A stretch of 64,000 nt of DNA, from contig NZ_MBFG01000001.1 of assembly GCF_001696685.1 (NCBI RefSeq), forward strand, positions 1 to 64,000, read 5' to 3'. The DNA comes from Nosocomiicoccus ampullae. Its GTDB lineage: Bacteria > Bacillota > Bacilli > Staphylococcales > Salinicoccaceae. Numbering within the stretch: position 1 is the stretch's first letter; every line of letters starts with the position of its first letter. Positions 44,555 to 55,175 of this stretch are shown here, piece by piece. The position numbers and the translations under genes are program-made. The notes under the pieces were generated by a model. The model was not told the origin of the DNA, did no database searches, and saw only the letters and a program-made list of their open reading frames with translations.

Positions 44555-44570
44555 TAGTACCTAGTAATAA
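44554..44570 (+). promoter_or_regulatory. FapR operator of fabHF
   Basis: TTAGTACCTAGTAATAA closely matches the FapR palindrome TTAGTACCTRGTACTAA. FapR represses fatty-acid synthesis genes and is released by malonyl-CoA. The fabI promoter has a matching box at 59107-59123. Confidence 0.9.
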
Positions 44571-44589
44571 AAAGGTGAGGTGTGGTGAG

Positions 44590-45534
44590 ATGACGAATGT
44601 AGGGATCATCGGTATGGGTAGTTATTTACCAGAAAAAGTAATGACCAATCACGACTTTGAAAAGATATTAGATACGTCAGATGAATGGATTACTGAAATG
44701 ACGGGTATAAAAGAAAGAAGATTTGCTGAAGAAGATATGGATACGAGTGATATGGCAGTATTAGCAGCTAAAAGAGCGATGGAGAACTCTGGAGTAACAA
44801 AAGATGACATCGATATGATTATCGTTGCTACTTCAACACCAGACCATCACTTTCCAACAGTCGCGAATATCGTTCAAAGTAAACTCGAGTTAAATCATGT
44901 ACCATCATTTGATCAAGCAGCGGCTTGTACAGGATTTATATATGGGTTAGTTACCGCTTATAATTACATAAAAGCAGGTACTTATAAAAAGGTGCTTGTC
45001 ATCGGTGCAGATAAGTTATCAAAAATGATTGATTTTGAAGATCGATCTACTGCGATACTGTTTGGCGATGGTGCGAGTGCAGCTGTCGTTGGAGAAGTCA
45101 GTGAAGGCTATGGAATAAAATCATTTGAACTCGGAAGTAACGGTGACGGTGGTAAGTGGCTATATGACGATAAAGACACGAAATACATTAAAATGAACGG
45201 AAGAGAAGTATTTAAGTTCGCAGTAAGAATTATGGGAGAACTCAGCGTATCTGTTACAGAAAAAGCAGGTATGTCAAGTGAGGATATCGATATGCTCATC
45301 CCGCACCAAGCGAATATTCGTATTATGGAATCGGCTAGAAAGAGAATGAACTTACCGAGAGAAAAAATGAGTGAAACGATTCAATCATATGGAAACACGT
45401 CTGCGGCTTCAATTCCAATCAGCATTGAACATGAAGTCAAACATAATAAAATAAAAGATGGAGATAATATCGTCTTAGTTGGGTTCGGCGGCGGCTTAAC
45501 ATGGGGCGCTGTCTGTATGACTTGGGGAAAATAA
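44590..45534 (+). CDS. fabH: beta-ketoacyl-ACP synthase III
   Basis: A 314-residue FabH that condenses acetyl- or branched-chain acyl-CoA with malonyl-ACP to start fatty-acid synthesis. The catalytic Cys113 is in AACTGFIYG, with the His of PHQANIRIM and the Asn of [10 protein letters not shown] completing the triad. The start is the ATG at 44590; an upstream in-frame run passes through the oppA terminator and the promoter. It carries a FapR box and is co-transcribed with fabF, 14 nt downstream. Confidence 0.97.
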   Translation: MTNVGIIGMGSYLPEKVMTNHDFEKILDTSDEWITEMTGIKERRFAEEDMDTSDMAVLAAKRAMENSGVTKDDIDMIIVATSTPDHHFPTVANIVQSKLELNHVPSFDQAAACTGFIYGLVTAYNYIKAGTYKKVLVIGADKLSKMIDFEDRSTAILFGDGASAAVVGEVSEGYGIKSFELGSNGDGGKWLYDDKDTKYIKMNGREVFKFAVRIMGELSVSVTEKAGMSSEDIDMLIPHQANIRIMESARKRMNLPREKMSETIQSYGNTSAASIPISIEHEVKHNKIKDGDNIVLVGFGGGLTWGAVCMTWGK

Positions 45535-45548
45535 TAGGAGGAATATAA

Positions 45549-46787
45549 ATGAACGAAAGAAGAGTTGTAATTACAGGTATGGGAGCATTAACACCGATTG
45601 GAAATACTGTCGATGAGATGTGGGAAAACGCATTAAACGGTGTAAACGGAATTGGTGAAATTACGAGAATAGATACGAGTGATTATGATGTACACGTCGC
45701 TGGTGAGCTTAAAGACTTTGACGGTGAAGAATATTTTGGCCGTAAAGAGGCACGTCGTATGGACCGCTTTACGCAATATGCAGTTGCTGCTTCAGATGAA
45801 GCGGTTAAAGATTCTGGGTTAAATATCGACGAAATTTCAGAACGTACAGGAGTATGGATCGGATCAGGTATCGGTGGTATTCAAGCATTAGAGGACGGTT
45901 TAAGAGTATTATTCGACCGTGGTCCAAAACGAGTGAGCCCATTATTTGTACCGATGATGATTCCAGATATGGCAGCTGGTCAAGTATCGATTCGCCATAA
46001 CGCAAAAGGCCCTAACGGTGCGACCGTAACTGCATGTGCAACAGGTACGAATTCAATTGGTGACGCGTTTAGAATCGTTGCAAGAGGCGATGCTGACGTC
46101 ATGATTTCAGGCGGAACTGAATCTCCAATTACGCATATGGGTGTCGCTGGATTCCAAGCGAACCGTGCTTTAAGTAAGTCGAACGATCCGAACTATGCTT
46201 CTGTTCCATTTTCAGAGGACCGTTCAGGTTTTGTAATGGGTGAAGGTGCAGGGATCGTTATTTTAGAAGAGTTAGAGCATGCGAAAGCACGCGGAGCAAA
46301 AATTTATGCTGAAGTCGTCGGTTACGGCTCAACAGGAGATGCGCATCATATTACAGCACCAGCACCTGAAGGTGAAGGTGGTGCACGTGCGATTCAAGCG
46401 GCGTTAAACGATGCTGGTATTCAACCAGAACAAGTTCAATATATTAACGCACACGGTACATCAACACCATACAACGATGAGTTTGAAACACTTGCGATTA
46501 AAACAGTGTTTGGAGATCATGCATACAATTTAAAAATCAACTCAACAAAATCAATGACTGGTCACTTACTCGGTGCAACTGGTGCTATGGAAGCGATTAT
46601 TACTGCGAAAAGTATTCAAGAAGGCAAAATCCATCCGACGATTAACTTAACAAATCAAGATCCTAAACTTGATTTAGACTATGTTAAAGATGGACAAGAA
46701 GAATTAGACATCGAATATGCGGTTACAAATAGTCTAGGATTCGGTGGTCATAACGCGACACTCGTGTTAAAAAAATACACAGAATAA
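45549..46787 (+). CDS. fabF: beta-ketoacyl-ACP synthase II
   Basis: A 412-residue elongation condensing enzyme. Catalytic Cys163 is in TACATGTNS, and the two His are in NAHGTSTP and [10 protein letters not shown]. It extends acyl-ACP chains with malonyl-ACP and is the platensimycin/cerulenin target class. GGAGGA precedes the ATG. It is the second gene of the FapR-controlled fabHF operon, closed by a terminator. Confidence 0.97.
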   Translation: MNERRVVITGMGALTPIGNTVDEMWENALNGVNGIGEITRIDTSDYDVHVAGELKDFDGEEYFGRKEARRMDRFTQYAVAASDEAVKDSGLNIDEISERTGVWIGSGIGGIQALEDGLRVLFDRGPKRVSPLFVPMMIPDMAAGQVSIRHNAKGPNGATVTACATGTNSIGDAFRIVARGDADVMISGGTESPITHMGVAGFQANRALSKSNDPNYASVPFSEDRSGFVMGEGAGIVILEELEHAKARGAKIYAEVVGYGSTGDAHHITAPAPEGEGGARAIQAALNDAGIQPEQVQYINAHGTSTPYNDEFETLAIKTVFGDHAYNLKINSTKSMTGHLLGATGAMEAIITAKSIQEGKIHPTINLTNQDPKLDLDYVKDGQEELDIEYAVTNSLGFGGHNATLVLKKYTE

Positions 46788-46804
46788 TATATAGGCAAAA
46801 TTTT

Positions 46805-46846
46805 AATACATGCGATATCTAAATTGATATCGCGTGTATTTTTTTA
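46805..46846 (+). terminator. intrinsic terminator of fabHF
   Basis: Stem AATACATGCGATATC (46805-46819) / GATATCGCGTGTATT (46826-46840), containing one G-U pair, followed by six T residues. Confidence 0.9.
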
Positions 46847-46893
46847 TACTAAATAAACATGTATTAAAACAATAAAAAAGAATTATTTATATA

Positions 46894-46940
46894 AAAACGC
46901 TTTAAATACTATGTAAAACGCTTTTATGATTTTGTATACT
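46894..46940 (+). promoter_or_regulatory. putP promoter region with two AAAACGCTTT boxes
   Basis: Identical AAAACGCTTT words at 46894-46903 and 46915-46924, 21 bp apart (two helical turns), resemble the core of cre sites (TGAAAACGCTTTCA). A TTTGTATACT -10-like element follows (46931-46940). Predicted catabolite control of proline uptake; the outer cre bases are poor. Confidence 0.5.
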
Positions 46941-46970
46941 AAACTTATATTGTAAAAGGAGGCGCTATTA

Positions 46971-48521
46971 GTGCTATTATTAGGAGCTACACGTGTACGT
47001 GATGCTGTCACTTTAGATTGGCAAACGTACGTTATGATTGTACTTTACTTCTTAATATTATTATTCATTGGTTGGTACAGTTACAAAAGATCTACTGGAG
47101 ACTTAAACGAGTATATGCTAGGTGGTCGTAACATTGGACCATATGTAACCGCACTATCCGCAGGAGCAGCAGATATGAGTGGTTGGATGATCATGGGGCT
47201 ACCGGGTGAGGTATACTCAGTTGGTCTTTCAGCAGCATGGCTTGCGATTGGTTTAACAGTGGGTGCTTATGTGAACTACTTCGTCGTTGCACCGAGATTA
47301 CGTGTGTATACTGAAATCGCAAATGATTCGATTACGATTCCTGAATTTTTAAATAACCGTTTAAGTGATAACACAAACTTAATTAAGATTATTTCAGGTC
47401 TGATTATCGTTGTATTCTTTACATTATATGTAAACTCAGGACTCGTTGCAGGTGGACGTTTATTTGAAAGTGCATTTGGTACGTCATACCACTTCGGTTT
47501 AATCTTAATTGGTGTAATCATCATCGTTTACACATTCTTTGGTGGATATCTAGCAGTATCACTCACAGACTTCTTCCAAGGTGTTATTATGTTAATTGCG
47601 ATGGTAATGGTACCGATTGTGGCGATGCTTCAATTATCAGGCTTTGATACTTTAAGCCAAGCAGCAGAAATTAAACCGACAAACTTAGATTGGTTTAAAG
47701 GTACGACAGTTATCGGTATTATTTCATTTATTGCATGGGGTCTAGGTTACTTCGGACAACCACATATCATCGTTCGATTTATGTCTGTTCAAAACGTTAA
47801 AAAATTAAGAACCGCACGTCGCTTTGGTATTGGTTGGATGGCAATCAGCCTACTCGGTGCGGTACTCGTTGGTTTAACAGGAATTACGTTCGTAAATAGT
47901 AACGGATTAGTACTCGAAGACCCAGAAACAATCTTCATTTTAATGGGGCAATTATTATTCCACCCATTAATTGGTGGTTTCTTACTCGCAGCAATTTTAG
48001 CAGCGATTATGAGTACGATTGCGTCACAATTAATCGTAACGTCTAGTGCGTTAACAGAAGACTTCTATAAGTTAATTCGTGGTAAAGAAAATGCTGAAAA
48101 TCGTCAAAAAGAATTTGTTATGGTTGGACGTGTTTCAGTACTACTCGTTGCAGCAGTAGCGATGGTTATTGCATGGAGTCCGAATGCTACAATCCTAGAC
48201 TTAGTAGGTAACGCATGGGCAGGATTCGGTGCAGCATTTGGTCCAATCGTAATCCTCTCACTTTACTGGAAAGGTTTAACAAGAACAGGTGCATTATCAG
48301 GTATGATCGCAGCATCAGTGACGGTTATTCTTTGGATTACAGTTATTTCACCAATGGGTGAGACGGGTTCAGATTTCTGGAACTTATATGAAATTTTACC
48401 AGGTTTCATCGTTAACTTAATCGTAACTGTTGTTGTAAGTCTATTTACAGCAAAACCAGCTCAAGATGTTGAAAAAGAACTTAATACAGTAAAATCAATT
48501 ATCAAACATGAATTAGAATAA
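46971..48521 (+). CDS. putP: sodium/proline symporter
   Basis: A 516-residue SSS-family transporter with 12-13 membrane helices. The Na+/proline site segments [18 protein letters not shown] (about residues 62-79), [17 protein letters not shown] and [16 protein letters not shown] are typical of PutP. It imports proline, an osmoprotectant and carbon/nitrogen source that would feed RocA in this window. The start is GTG at 46971 with AAAGGAGG 8 nt upstream. The first 13 residues before the initial helix may be an extracellular tail. Confidence 0.95.
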   Translation: MLLLGATRVRDAVTLDWQTYVMIVLYFLILLFIGWYSYKRSTGDLNEYMLGGRNIGPYVTALSAGAADMSGWMIMGLPGEVYSVGLSAAWLAIGLTVGAYVNYFVVAPRLRVYTEIANDSITIPEFLNNRLSDNTNLIKIISGLIIVVFFTLYVNSGLVAGGRLFESAFGTSYHFGLILIGVIIIVYTFFGGYLAVSLTDFFQGVIMLIAMVMVPIVAMLQLSGFDTLSQAAEIKPTNLDWFKGTTVIGIISFIAWGLGYFGQPHIIVRFMSVQNVKKLRTARRFGIGWMAISLLGAVLVGLTGITFVNSNGLVLEDPETIFILMGQLLFHPLIGGFLLAAILAAIMSTIASQLIVTSSALTEDFYKLIRGKENAENRQKEFVMVGRVSVLLVAAVAMVIAWSPNATILDLVGNAWAGFGAAFGPIVILSLYWKGLTRTGALSGMIAASVTVILWITVISPMGETGSDFWNLYEILPGFIVNLIVTVVVSLFTAKPAQDVEKELNTVKSIIKHELE

Positions 48522-48523
48522 AA

Positions 48524-48555
48524 TAAAACGGGGAAATATTCCCCGTTTTATTTTT
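48524..48555. terminator. bidirectional terminator between putP and trpS
   Basis: Perfect stem TAAAACGGGGAA (48524-48535) / TTCCCCGTTTTA (48539-48550), with T-rich tails in both directions (ATTTTTG on the plus strand; TTTATTC on the minus strand). Confidence 0.88.
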
Positions 48556-48559
48556 GTGC

Positions 48560-49603
<1,044 letters not shown>

Positions 49604-49696
49604 TTAGATTTCTATCAAACTTCATTTATCTAACATAAATTCAAATATTTTTCAAACTTTTTAAGAGATTTTCATGTTATTTTAATGTTTAAGGTA

Positions 49697-49702
49697 TATA
49701 AT
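49697..49702 (+). promoter_or_regulatory. -10 element of spx
   Basis: TATAAT in a TATATAATATAATTAG context about 85 nt before the spx start. The -35 is weak, and additional promoters, as known for other spx genes, are possible. Confidence 0.45.
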
Positions 49703-49785
49703 ATAATTAGTAAAGGAATAAGATGTTTAATTAATTAAAAAATGTCTGTTTTTACTATAAATGAAAATATTGGAGTGTGAAAATT

Positions 49786-50181
49786 ATGGTTACATTATTT
49801 ACATCACCGAGTTGTACGTCTTGTCGCAAAGCTAAAGCATGGTTAGAAGACAATAACATTCCATACACTGAAAGAAATATTTTTTCAGAAGCATTAACGC
49901 TTGATGAAGTTAAAGAAATTTTAAGAATGACTGAAGACGGAACAGATGAAATCATCTCAACACGTTCTAAGACATTCCAAAAATTAAATGTAGATATCGA
50001 CAGTTTACCAATGAATGAACTGTATACTTTAATTATGGATAATCCTGGTATGTTAAGACGTCCAATCATTATCGACCATAAACGACTACAAGTCGGTTAT
50101 AATGAAGATGAAATTAGACGCTTCTTACCAAGAAAAGTTCGTACATTACATTTAGAAGAAGCAAAACGTATGGCTGAATAA
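49786..50181 (+). CDS. spx: transcriptional regulator Spx
   Basis: A 131-residue ArsC-family regulator that binds the RNA polymerase alpha subunit and controls the disulfide-stress response. The redox switch is Cys10-Cys13 (SPSCTSC), the alpha-CTD contact residue Gly52 is present, and Arg92 (within RRP) stabilises the oxidised form. The level is set by ClpXP via the adaptor SpxH, whose gene is at 54.0-54.8 kb. The start is the ATG at 49786 after TTGGAGTG. The same position next to mecA is conserved in Bacillales. Confidence 0.97.
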   Translation: MVTLFTSPSCTSCRKAKAWLEDNNIPYTERNIFSEALTLDEVKEILRMTEDGTDEIISTRSKTFQKLNVDIDSLPMNELYTLIMDNPGMLRRPIIIDHKRLQVGYNEDEIRRFLPRKVRTLHLEEAKRMAE

Positions 50182-50195
50182 TTATATAAACTAAT

Positions 50196-50227
50196 AGCTT
50201 GTAACTGAAAAGTTACAAGCTTTTTTA
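50196..50227 (+). terminator. intrinsic terminator of spx
   Basis: Stem AGCTTGTAACT (50196-50206) / AGTTACAAGCT (50211-50221), GAAA loop, then TTTTTT. Confidence 0.92.
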
Positions 50228-50303
50228 TTTGAGTTTTTAAATTGGCATTTTTGTTGCAAAACTCGTATAATGAACGTTACTATTAAAAGTGAGGGGTGAG
50301 TGC

Positions 50304-51059
50304 ATGAGATTTGAAAGAATTGACGATGAGACGTTGAAATTCTATATTTCTTATAATGATATTGAAAATCGAGGTTTTAGTCGAGAAGAGTTATGGATGG
50401 ATCGTAAACGTGGTGAAGAATTTTTCTGGAAACTCATGAACGAGGTAAGTGACGAACATACAAAAGAATTCATGAGTGATGGCCCATTATGGATTCAAGT
50501 TCATGCATTTGACCGAGGAATCGAAGTAATCGTGTCAAAATCCCAGTCAGAAAACAAAAATGGATTTGGACTTTCAAGTAAACATGATGATTTTGAATTA
50601 CAACAATTACTCGATGAAACGTTCAACGACGATGATGATATAGATAATAAAAAAGATAAAGATGATTTAATTGAAGACTTTTTAGAAACGCAAGAATCAA
50701 TGGATGTAGAAGAATTCGAGAAATTAAAAGAAATGTTACAAGAAGAAATGGAGCGTGATTATACGCGACCGTTTATCGTTAAATTTGATGATATCGATAC
50801 ATTAATTGATTATAGCTATCGTCAAGAAGAAGATGAAACGCTATATGACGATTTACTTTTATCATATAATAATTCGTTCTATTATTTAGTGTACTTCACA
50901 AATGAGGGTCATCCGTATGCAGAGAAAATGAAACTCAATTTACTTGAGTACGGTGAACGTTCAGATAGAAACGAAGCAGTTTTAATCGAATACGGAAAGA
51001 CAATTATGGCATACAATGTAAGACGTCAATTAAGAAAACAATTCGAAATTAAAAAATAA
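50304..51059 (+). CDS. mecA: ClpC adaptor protein MecA
   Basis: A 251-residue adaptor (not the methicillin-resistance mecA) that delivers targets to ClpC/ClpP. The N-terminal domain with MRFERIDDETLKFYISYNDIENRGF and the C-terminal ClpC-binding domain (FIVKFDDIDTLI to the end) are joined by a long acidic, low-complexity linker (about residues 85-155). The start is the ATG at 50304, 3 nt after GAGGGGTGAG; an in-frame GTG at 50289 overlaps that site. It stands alone between terminators. Confidence 0.95.
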   Translation: MRFERIDDETLKFYISYNDIENRGFSREELWMDRKRGEEFFWKLMNEVSDEHTKEFMSDGPLWIQVHAFDRGIEVIVSKSQSENKNGFGLSSKHDDFELQQLLDETFNDDDDIDNKKDKDDLIEDFLETQESMDVEEFEKLKEMLQEEMERDYTRPFIVKFDDIDTLIDYSYRQEEDETLYDDLLLSYNNSFYYLVYFTNEGHPYAEKMKLNLLEYGERSDRNEAVLIEYGKTIMAYNVRRQLRKQFEIKK

Positions 51060-51071
51060 AAAAAGACAAAG

Positions 51072-51109
51072 CCCCTTTTTCTAGCATATATAGAAAAAGG
51101 GGTGTTTTT
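51072..51109 (+). terminator. terminator whose 3' arm carries the coiA ribosome site
   Basis: A perfect 12-bp stem CCCCTTTTTCTA (51072-51083) / TAGAAAAAGGGG (51091-51102) with loop GCATATA, then TGTTTTT. The coiA start codon begins at the next base, and its only ribosome site, AAAAGGGGTG, is in the 3' arm. Confidence 0.88.
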
Positions 51110-52084
51110 ATGTTAATCGCAATTGATAAATTCGGAAATGAAATCGATGCAAAAGACGCCAAACGAAATGAAAGATATTACTGTCCGGTATGTAATAGCG
51201 AAGTTCAACTAAAACGTGGTGATATTAAAAAAGAGCACTTTTCACACATCAGCATTCATATGTGTGAGCGCCATTTATATAACCGTGAATCGGAACTTCA
51301 TCTAAAATTAAAACACGACTTATACTTTAAATTTGGACAAATTTTTAACGTGAAAATGGAATACTATTTAGAACGTATCCAGCAAATACCAGATTTACTT
51401 ATCGATGATAATCACGCAGTTGAAATTCAACTATCAAAAGTTTCTCCGACGATTATATTAAATCGAACAAAAGGATATAAAAAAGAAGGAATTGACGTCA
51501 CGTGGTTATTAAAAGAAGAGGACTTAATTCTAAGAGAGAATCTTCTGTACTTAACACAGTTTCACTATGCAGTGATGAAAGATTTTGTACTGTATACGAT
51601 AAACGATCAACTAACTTTAAAACGTTATGTATTACTTAAAAATGTTGAACAAAATAAATGGCACTTTAAAATCGAAGAGATTCGCTACGAAGACATATTG
51701 AATCACTACTGTCCGCTATTTTCTATTAAAGAACGAAACGATAAAGAATTATTAAATGAAATTCAAAAAGAAAGAAATAAACGTAGTTATTTAAACCCGA
51801 CGATTTCACTTTTATATCAGTTATCCCTTAATACAAATCATTTACCAAAATTTCTATACTACATGACACCATCCGAGAGATTTATTAATAATAATCCACT
51901 TGAATGGAAGCTCTTTTTGTACCATGCTGCAATTAATAAAAATTATGACTTTAATCAATTTGTAAAATCTCTAAGTATACGAAAAGTGAATGGGATGAGT
52001 GAATATGATATCGCGAATCGATTATTAAAAGAATTTAAAGAAATATTTCGAATTGCGAACAAAATTAGTTGCATCAAAGTCTAA
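51110..52084 (+). CDS. coiA: CoiA-like competence/nuclease protein
   Basis: A 324-residue CoiA family protein. The N-terminal zinc-finger-like YYCPVCNSEV has Cys25 and Cys28 followed by a HFSH motif. The PD-(D/E)xK nuclease motif is QIPDLLIDDNHAVEIQLSK (about residues 98-116). CoiA is needed for transformation in competent Gram-positives, where it acts after uptake; its role in cells lacking visible competence is unknown. The start ATG follows a terminator directly, so expression depends on read-through or structural changes of that hairpin. Confidence 0.85.
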   Translation: MLIAIDKFGNEIDAKDAKRNERYYCPVCNSEVQLKRGDIKKEHFSHISIHMCERHLYNRESELHLKLKHDLYFKFGQIFNVKMEYYLERIQQIPDLLIDDNHAVEIQLSKVSPTIILNRTKGYKKEGIDVTWLLKEEDLILRENLLYLTQFHYAVMKDFVLYTINDQLTLKRYVLLKNVEQNKWHFKIEEIRYEDILNHYCPLFSIKERNDKELLNEIQKERNKRSYLNPTISLLYQLSLNTNHLPKFLYYMTPSERFINNNPLEWKLFLYHAAINKNYDFNQFVKSLSIRKVNGMSEYDIANRLLKEFKEIFRIANKISCIKV

Positions 52085-52126
52085 ATATTGAGAAAATGTA
52101 AGTGATTACAAATTTGGAGGTACATT

Positions 52127-53926
52127 ATGGGAGAATTATTAAAACGTGAAGATCAACGCGTAGAAGATACGTGGGATTTAACATCAATTTTTGAATCAGA
52201 TGAAAAATGGGAGGAAGCATATAAAGAAGTAGAGGATCGTCTTTCTGAAGCGGATACGTTCAGAGAAAAAGGCATTCAAAGTTCTGACGACTTACTAGAA
52301 GTGCTTGAAGCTGAAAGAGACTTAGGCGTTACTTTATCACAAGTATATGTGTATTCACATTTAAAACATGACCAGGATACATCTAACAGCAAATACCAAA
52401 GCATGGAATCTCGTGCAATGTCTTTATATACAAAATTTGCTTCAGCATGGAGCTTCTTAACTCCAGCACTTATGCAAATCGATGAAGAGACGTTAAACAG
52501 CTATGCTGAAGAAGATAAATTAAAAGAATTTAAGTTCGACCTAGAAAAGATTAACAAACAACGTGCACACGTATTAAGCGATAAAGAAGAAAAGTTACTC
52601 GCTCAAGCAGGTCTCGTATTAAACAACCCAGGATCGACATATGCGATTTTTAATAACGCAGATTTATCGTTTGATAATGCAGTAGACTCTGACGGAAATT
52701 CATACGTATTAACTCAAGGGACGTATATTGATTTACTTAAATCAAGCGATAGAACGCTTAGAAAATCAGCATATGAAACTCTATACAAGAAGTATGGAGA
52801 ATATGAAAATACGTTAGCTCAAACACTTTCTGGTGAAGTCGATAGTCATGTGTTCACTGCTGAAGCACGTGGCTACAAGTCAAGCCGTGATCAAGCGTTA
52901 TCAAACAACCACATTCCTGAAGAAGTATATGACCAACTTGTTGACGTAGTTAATGATAACCTTCATTTACTACACAGATATACTGAGTTACGTAAAGAGA
53001 TGTTAGGTTTAGATGAGTTAACGATGTATGATATTTATACACCGCTCGTCGACGAAGACTTTAAAGTCACATACGAAGAAGCAAAAAATCACGTCATCGA
53101 AGGAATGGCACCACTCGGTGAAGAGTATCAAGACATTTTAAGAGAAGGATTTAACAACCGCTGGGTAGATATTTACGAAAACAAAGGTAAACGTTCTGGT
53201 GCGTATTCTTCTGGAACATATGGTACAAATCCATATATTTTAATGAACTGGCAAGATAACGTTGATAACATGTTTACGTTAGCACATGAGTTTGGGCATT
53301 CAGTACACAGCTACTACAGCCGTAAAAACCAAACAGCGAACCAATCAGGGTATTCAATTTTCGTCGCAGAAGTGGCTTCTACATTTAACGAGGCATTACT
53401 TGCAGATTATCTATATAAAAATTTAGATGACGATAAAAAGAAATTATATCTATTAAATGAGCAACTTGAAGGATTCAGAGGAACGGTATTCCGTCAAACG
53501 ATGTTTGCTGAATTCGAACATAAGATTCATACGTTAAAAGAAAGCGGCGAGCCGTTAACAGCGGACAAATTAAACGAAGTGTATGGTGATTTAAACAAGA
53601 AATACTACGGTGACGCAGTATCATATGACGATTTAATAAGTAAAGAGTGGGCAAGAATTCCACACTTCTATATGAATTACTACGTCTATCAATATGCAAC
53701 AGGTTATTCAGCAGCTGCGACGTTATCTGAAATCGTATTAAACGGTACAAAAGAAGATAGCGATCGCTACATTAACGAATTCCTGAAAAAAGGTTCATCA
53801 AACTATCCAATTGAAATCTTAAAAAATGCGGGTGTCGATATGACAACGCGTGAACCAATTGAAAAAGCGATGAAATTCTTTGAAGAGAAGTTAGATCAAT
53901 TCGAACAACTCATTAAAAATAAATAA
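52127..53926 (+). CDS. pepF: oligoendopeptidase F
   Basis: A 599-residue M3B zinc peptidase cutting 7-17 residue peptides in the cytosol. The zinc motif HEFGH has His387 and His391; the third ligand is the Glu of the following helix (FVAEVASTFNEALL). The N-terminal half is the regulatory helical domain. It would process peptides taken up by Opp. GGAGGTA precedes the ATG. It lies between coiA and yjbH as in staphylococci and Bacillus. Confidence 0.95.
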   Translation: MGELLKREDQRVEDTWDLTSIFESDEKWEEAYKEVEDRLSEADTFREKGIQSSDDLLEVLEAERDLGVTLSQVYVYSHLKHDQDTSNSKYQSMESRAMSLYTKFASAWSFLTPALMQIDEETLNSYAEEDKLKEFKFDLEKINKQRAHVLSDKEEKLLAQAGLVLNNPGSTYAIFNNADLSFDNAVDSDGNSYVLTQGTYIDLLKSSDRTLRKSAYETLYKKYGEYENTLAQTLSGEVDSHVFTAEARGYKSSRDQALSNNHIPEEVYDQLVDVVNDNLHLLHRYTELRKEMLGLDELTMYDIYTPLVDEDFKVTYEEAKNHVIEGMAPLGEEYQDILREGFNNRWVDIYENKGKRSGAYSSGTYGTNPYILMNWQDNVDNMFTLAHEFGHSVHSYYSRKNQTANQSGYSIFVAEVASTFNEALLADYLYKNLDDDKKKLYLLNEQLEGFRGTVFRQTMFAEFEHKIHTLKESGEPLTADKLNEVYGDLNKKYYGDAVSYDDLISKEWARIPHFYMNYYVYQYATGYSAAATLSEIVLNGTKEDSDRYINEFLKKGSSNYPIEILKNAGVDMTTREPIEKAMKFFEEKLDQFEQLIKNK

Positions 53927-53938
53927 TGATATAAACTA

Positions 53939-53973
53939 AATATGAGAGTCACTCGTGACTCTCATATTTTTAT
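53939..53973. terminator. terminator between pepF and spxH
   Basis: Stem TATGAGAGTCA (53941-53951) / TGACTCTCATA (53956-53966) followed by TTTTTATATA. The convergent spxH gene ends 20 nt further on and may use the same hairpin. Confidence 0.85.
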
Positions 53974-53992
53974 ATATAAAAAAAGCAACCAT

Positions 53993-54772
53993 TTATACAT
54001 GGTTGCCGACTGCTTCAAAATAGATTTCATCTCCGTGTGTGACAGAGCTGATATACTGTGACAATTGTAGTTGTTTTAATTCTTTTAGTAGTACAGAATC
54101 TTGCCAATCATAGATTATCTTTAACTCATCGATGCTGACGAGTTCGTTCTTTTTAATATATTCATAAATATGAGGCAATGCTTTCTTTTGTATATCGATT
54201 TCTAGTAATTCATGGATGACGTATGAGTAAATGAAATATTCGTTAACACCTTCAATTTTGAGACCTTCGGACTCAATGTCACCACTAAAAAATACAAATG
54301 TTGGTAGTAGATTGATATCTAGTTCATGATATAATGCAAGATCACGATTTAATAACGTGTGTAAGTTTTCAGATTCCATCTCATCCATAAATGAATGAAT
54401 ATCAAGGTTTGCGAGCGTTGCGCTATCGATAATATGTTCTTTTGTGCACACAGAATTCGTCGGTGAAATTCTGTTAAATAAATAACGCATAAACTTACGT
54501 GCTCTATTTCTTCCTTGCACTTCTGCTGCTTTGTACGCAAGAGCGATATTGTCAATCTTTGAAGTCGACTGTGCCTGACATTTTGTCAGTACTCTTAATG
54601 AGGGAGCAAGTATTTTATTGATACGAACATAATCACCATACTCGAGTAGTAGCTTGTTTACGATTGCTTCCATTTTTAAAGCATCTTTATGGAACGGATC
54701 AAAGAAATAATATATTTCAATTTGATGTTCTACTGGTTCGAGGAATAGTGAAATTACATTTGAATGTTTCAA
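53993..54772 (-). CDS. spxH: ClpXP adaptor SpxH (YjbH)
   Basis: A 259-residue DsbA-like adaptor that presents Spx to ClpXP. The N-terminal thioredoxin-like region is seen as IEIYYFFDPFHKDALK, followed by the conserved VLTKCQAQSTSKIDNIALAYKAAE. The DsbA-type N-terminal cysteines are absent, so an oxidoreductase role is unlikely for this protein. The start is TTG at 54772 after AGAGGTGAC. Upstream is the truncated haemoglobin gene in the same direction, an order conserved in Bacillales. Confidence 0.92.
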   Translation of the reverse strand: MKHSNVISLFLEPVEHQIEIYYFFDPFHKDALKMEAIVNKLLLEYGDYVRINKILAPSLRVLTKCQAQSTSKIDNIALAYKAAEVQGRNRARKFMRYLFNRISPTNSVCTKEHIIDSATLANLDIHSFMDEMESENLHTLLNRDLALYHELDINLLPTFVFFSGDIESEGLKIEGVNEYFIYSYVIHELLEIDIQKKALPHIYEYIKKNELVSIDELKIIYDWQDSVLLKELKQLQLSQYISSVTHGDEIYFEAVGNHV

Positions 54773-54799
54773 AATCTGTCACCTCTAAATAATAATAAA

Positions 54800-55165
54800 T
54801 CAGCGACTGTTAACCATCGCGTTTGCTGTAATTTCATAACGTCTTAATACTTGAATTTTAACTTCGTTTGGAATGTTTAAGTCATTCATTGCCTTAGACA
54901 TATTGTCGAGCCAAGCATCTCTTTCCTTTGTTGTGATAGGAAACGGCATATGTCTCATTTTTAACATCGGATGACCAAATGTTTCATTATACTTATTTGG
55001 ACCACCGAGAAATTGGATTTGAAAGAGTTTTTGTTTGTAGCGCGTTTCAGTTAAATCATCTGGAAATAAAAAACGCATGCGTGGGTCTTTATCAACATAA
55101 TCATAAAAACGATCGACTAACGCTTCGATTGTCTCTTCACCAAGTTGCTTATATACTGTAACCAT
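54800..55165 (-). CDS. yjbI: truncated haemoglobin (group II)
   Basis: A 121-residue globin of the group II truncated family. The proximal His region is visible as FGHPMLKMRHMPF, and the N-terminal helices start with VYKQLGEETIEALVDRFY. Likely roles are handling NO or oxygen, fitting its place beside the thiol-stress adaptor gene. It is in one minus-strand cluster with the CYTH gene upstream and spxH downstream. Confidence 0.93.
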   Translation of the reverse strand: MVTVYKQLGEETIEALVDRFYDYVDKDPRMRFLFPDDLTETRYKQKLFQIQFLGGPNKYNETFGHPMLKMRHMPFPITTKERDAWLDNMSKAMNDLNIPNEVKIQVLRRYEITANAMVNSR

Positions 55166-55175
55166 CTATTTCTCC

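Noticed and set aside
44506..44589. Long version of FabH starting within the oppA terminator
   Set aside because: Passes through the terminator, promoter and FapR box; the true start is 44590.
50304..51059. Methicillin-resistance mecA
   Set aside because: The sequence is the ClpC adaptor MecA with an acidic linker, not a penicillin-binding protein.
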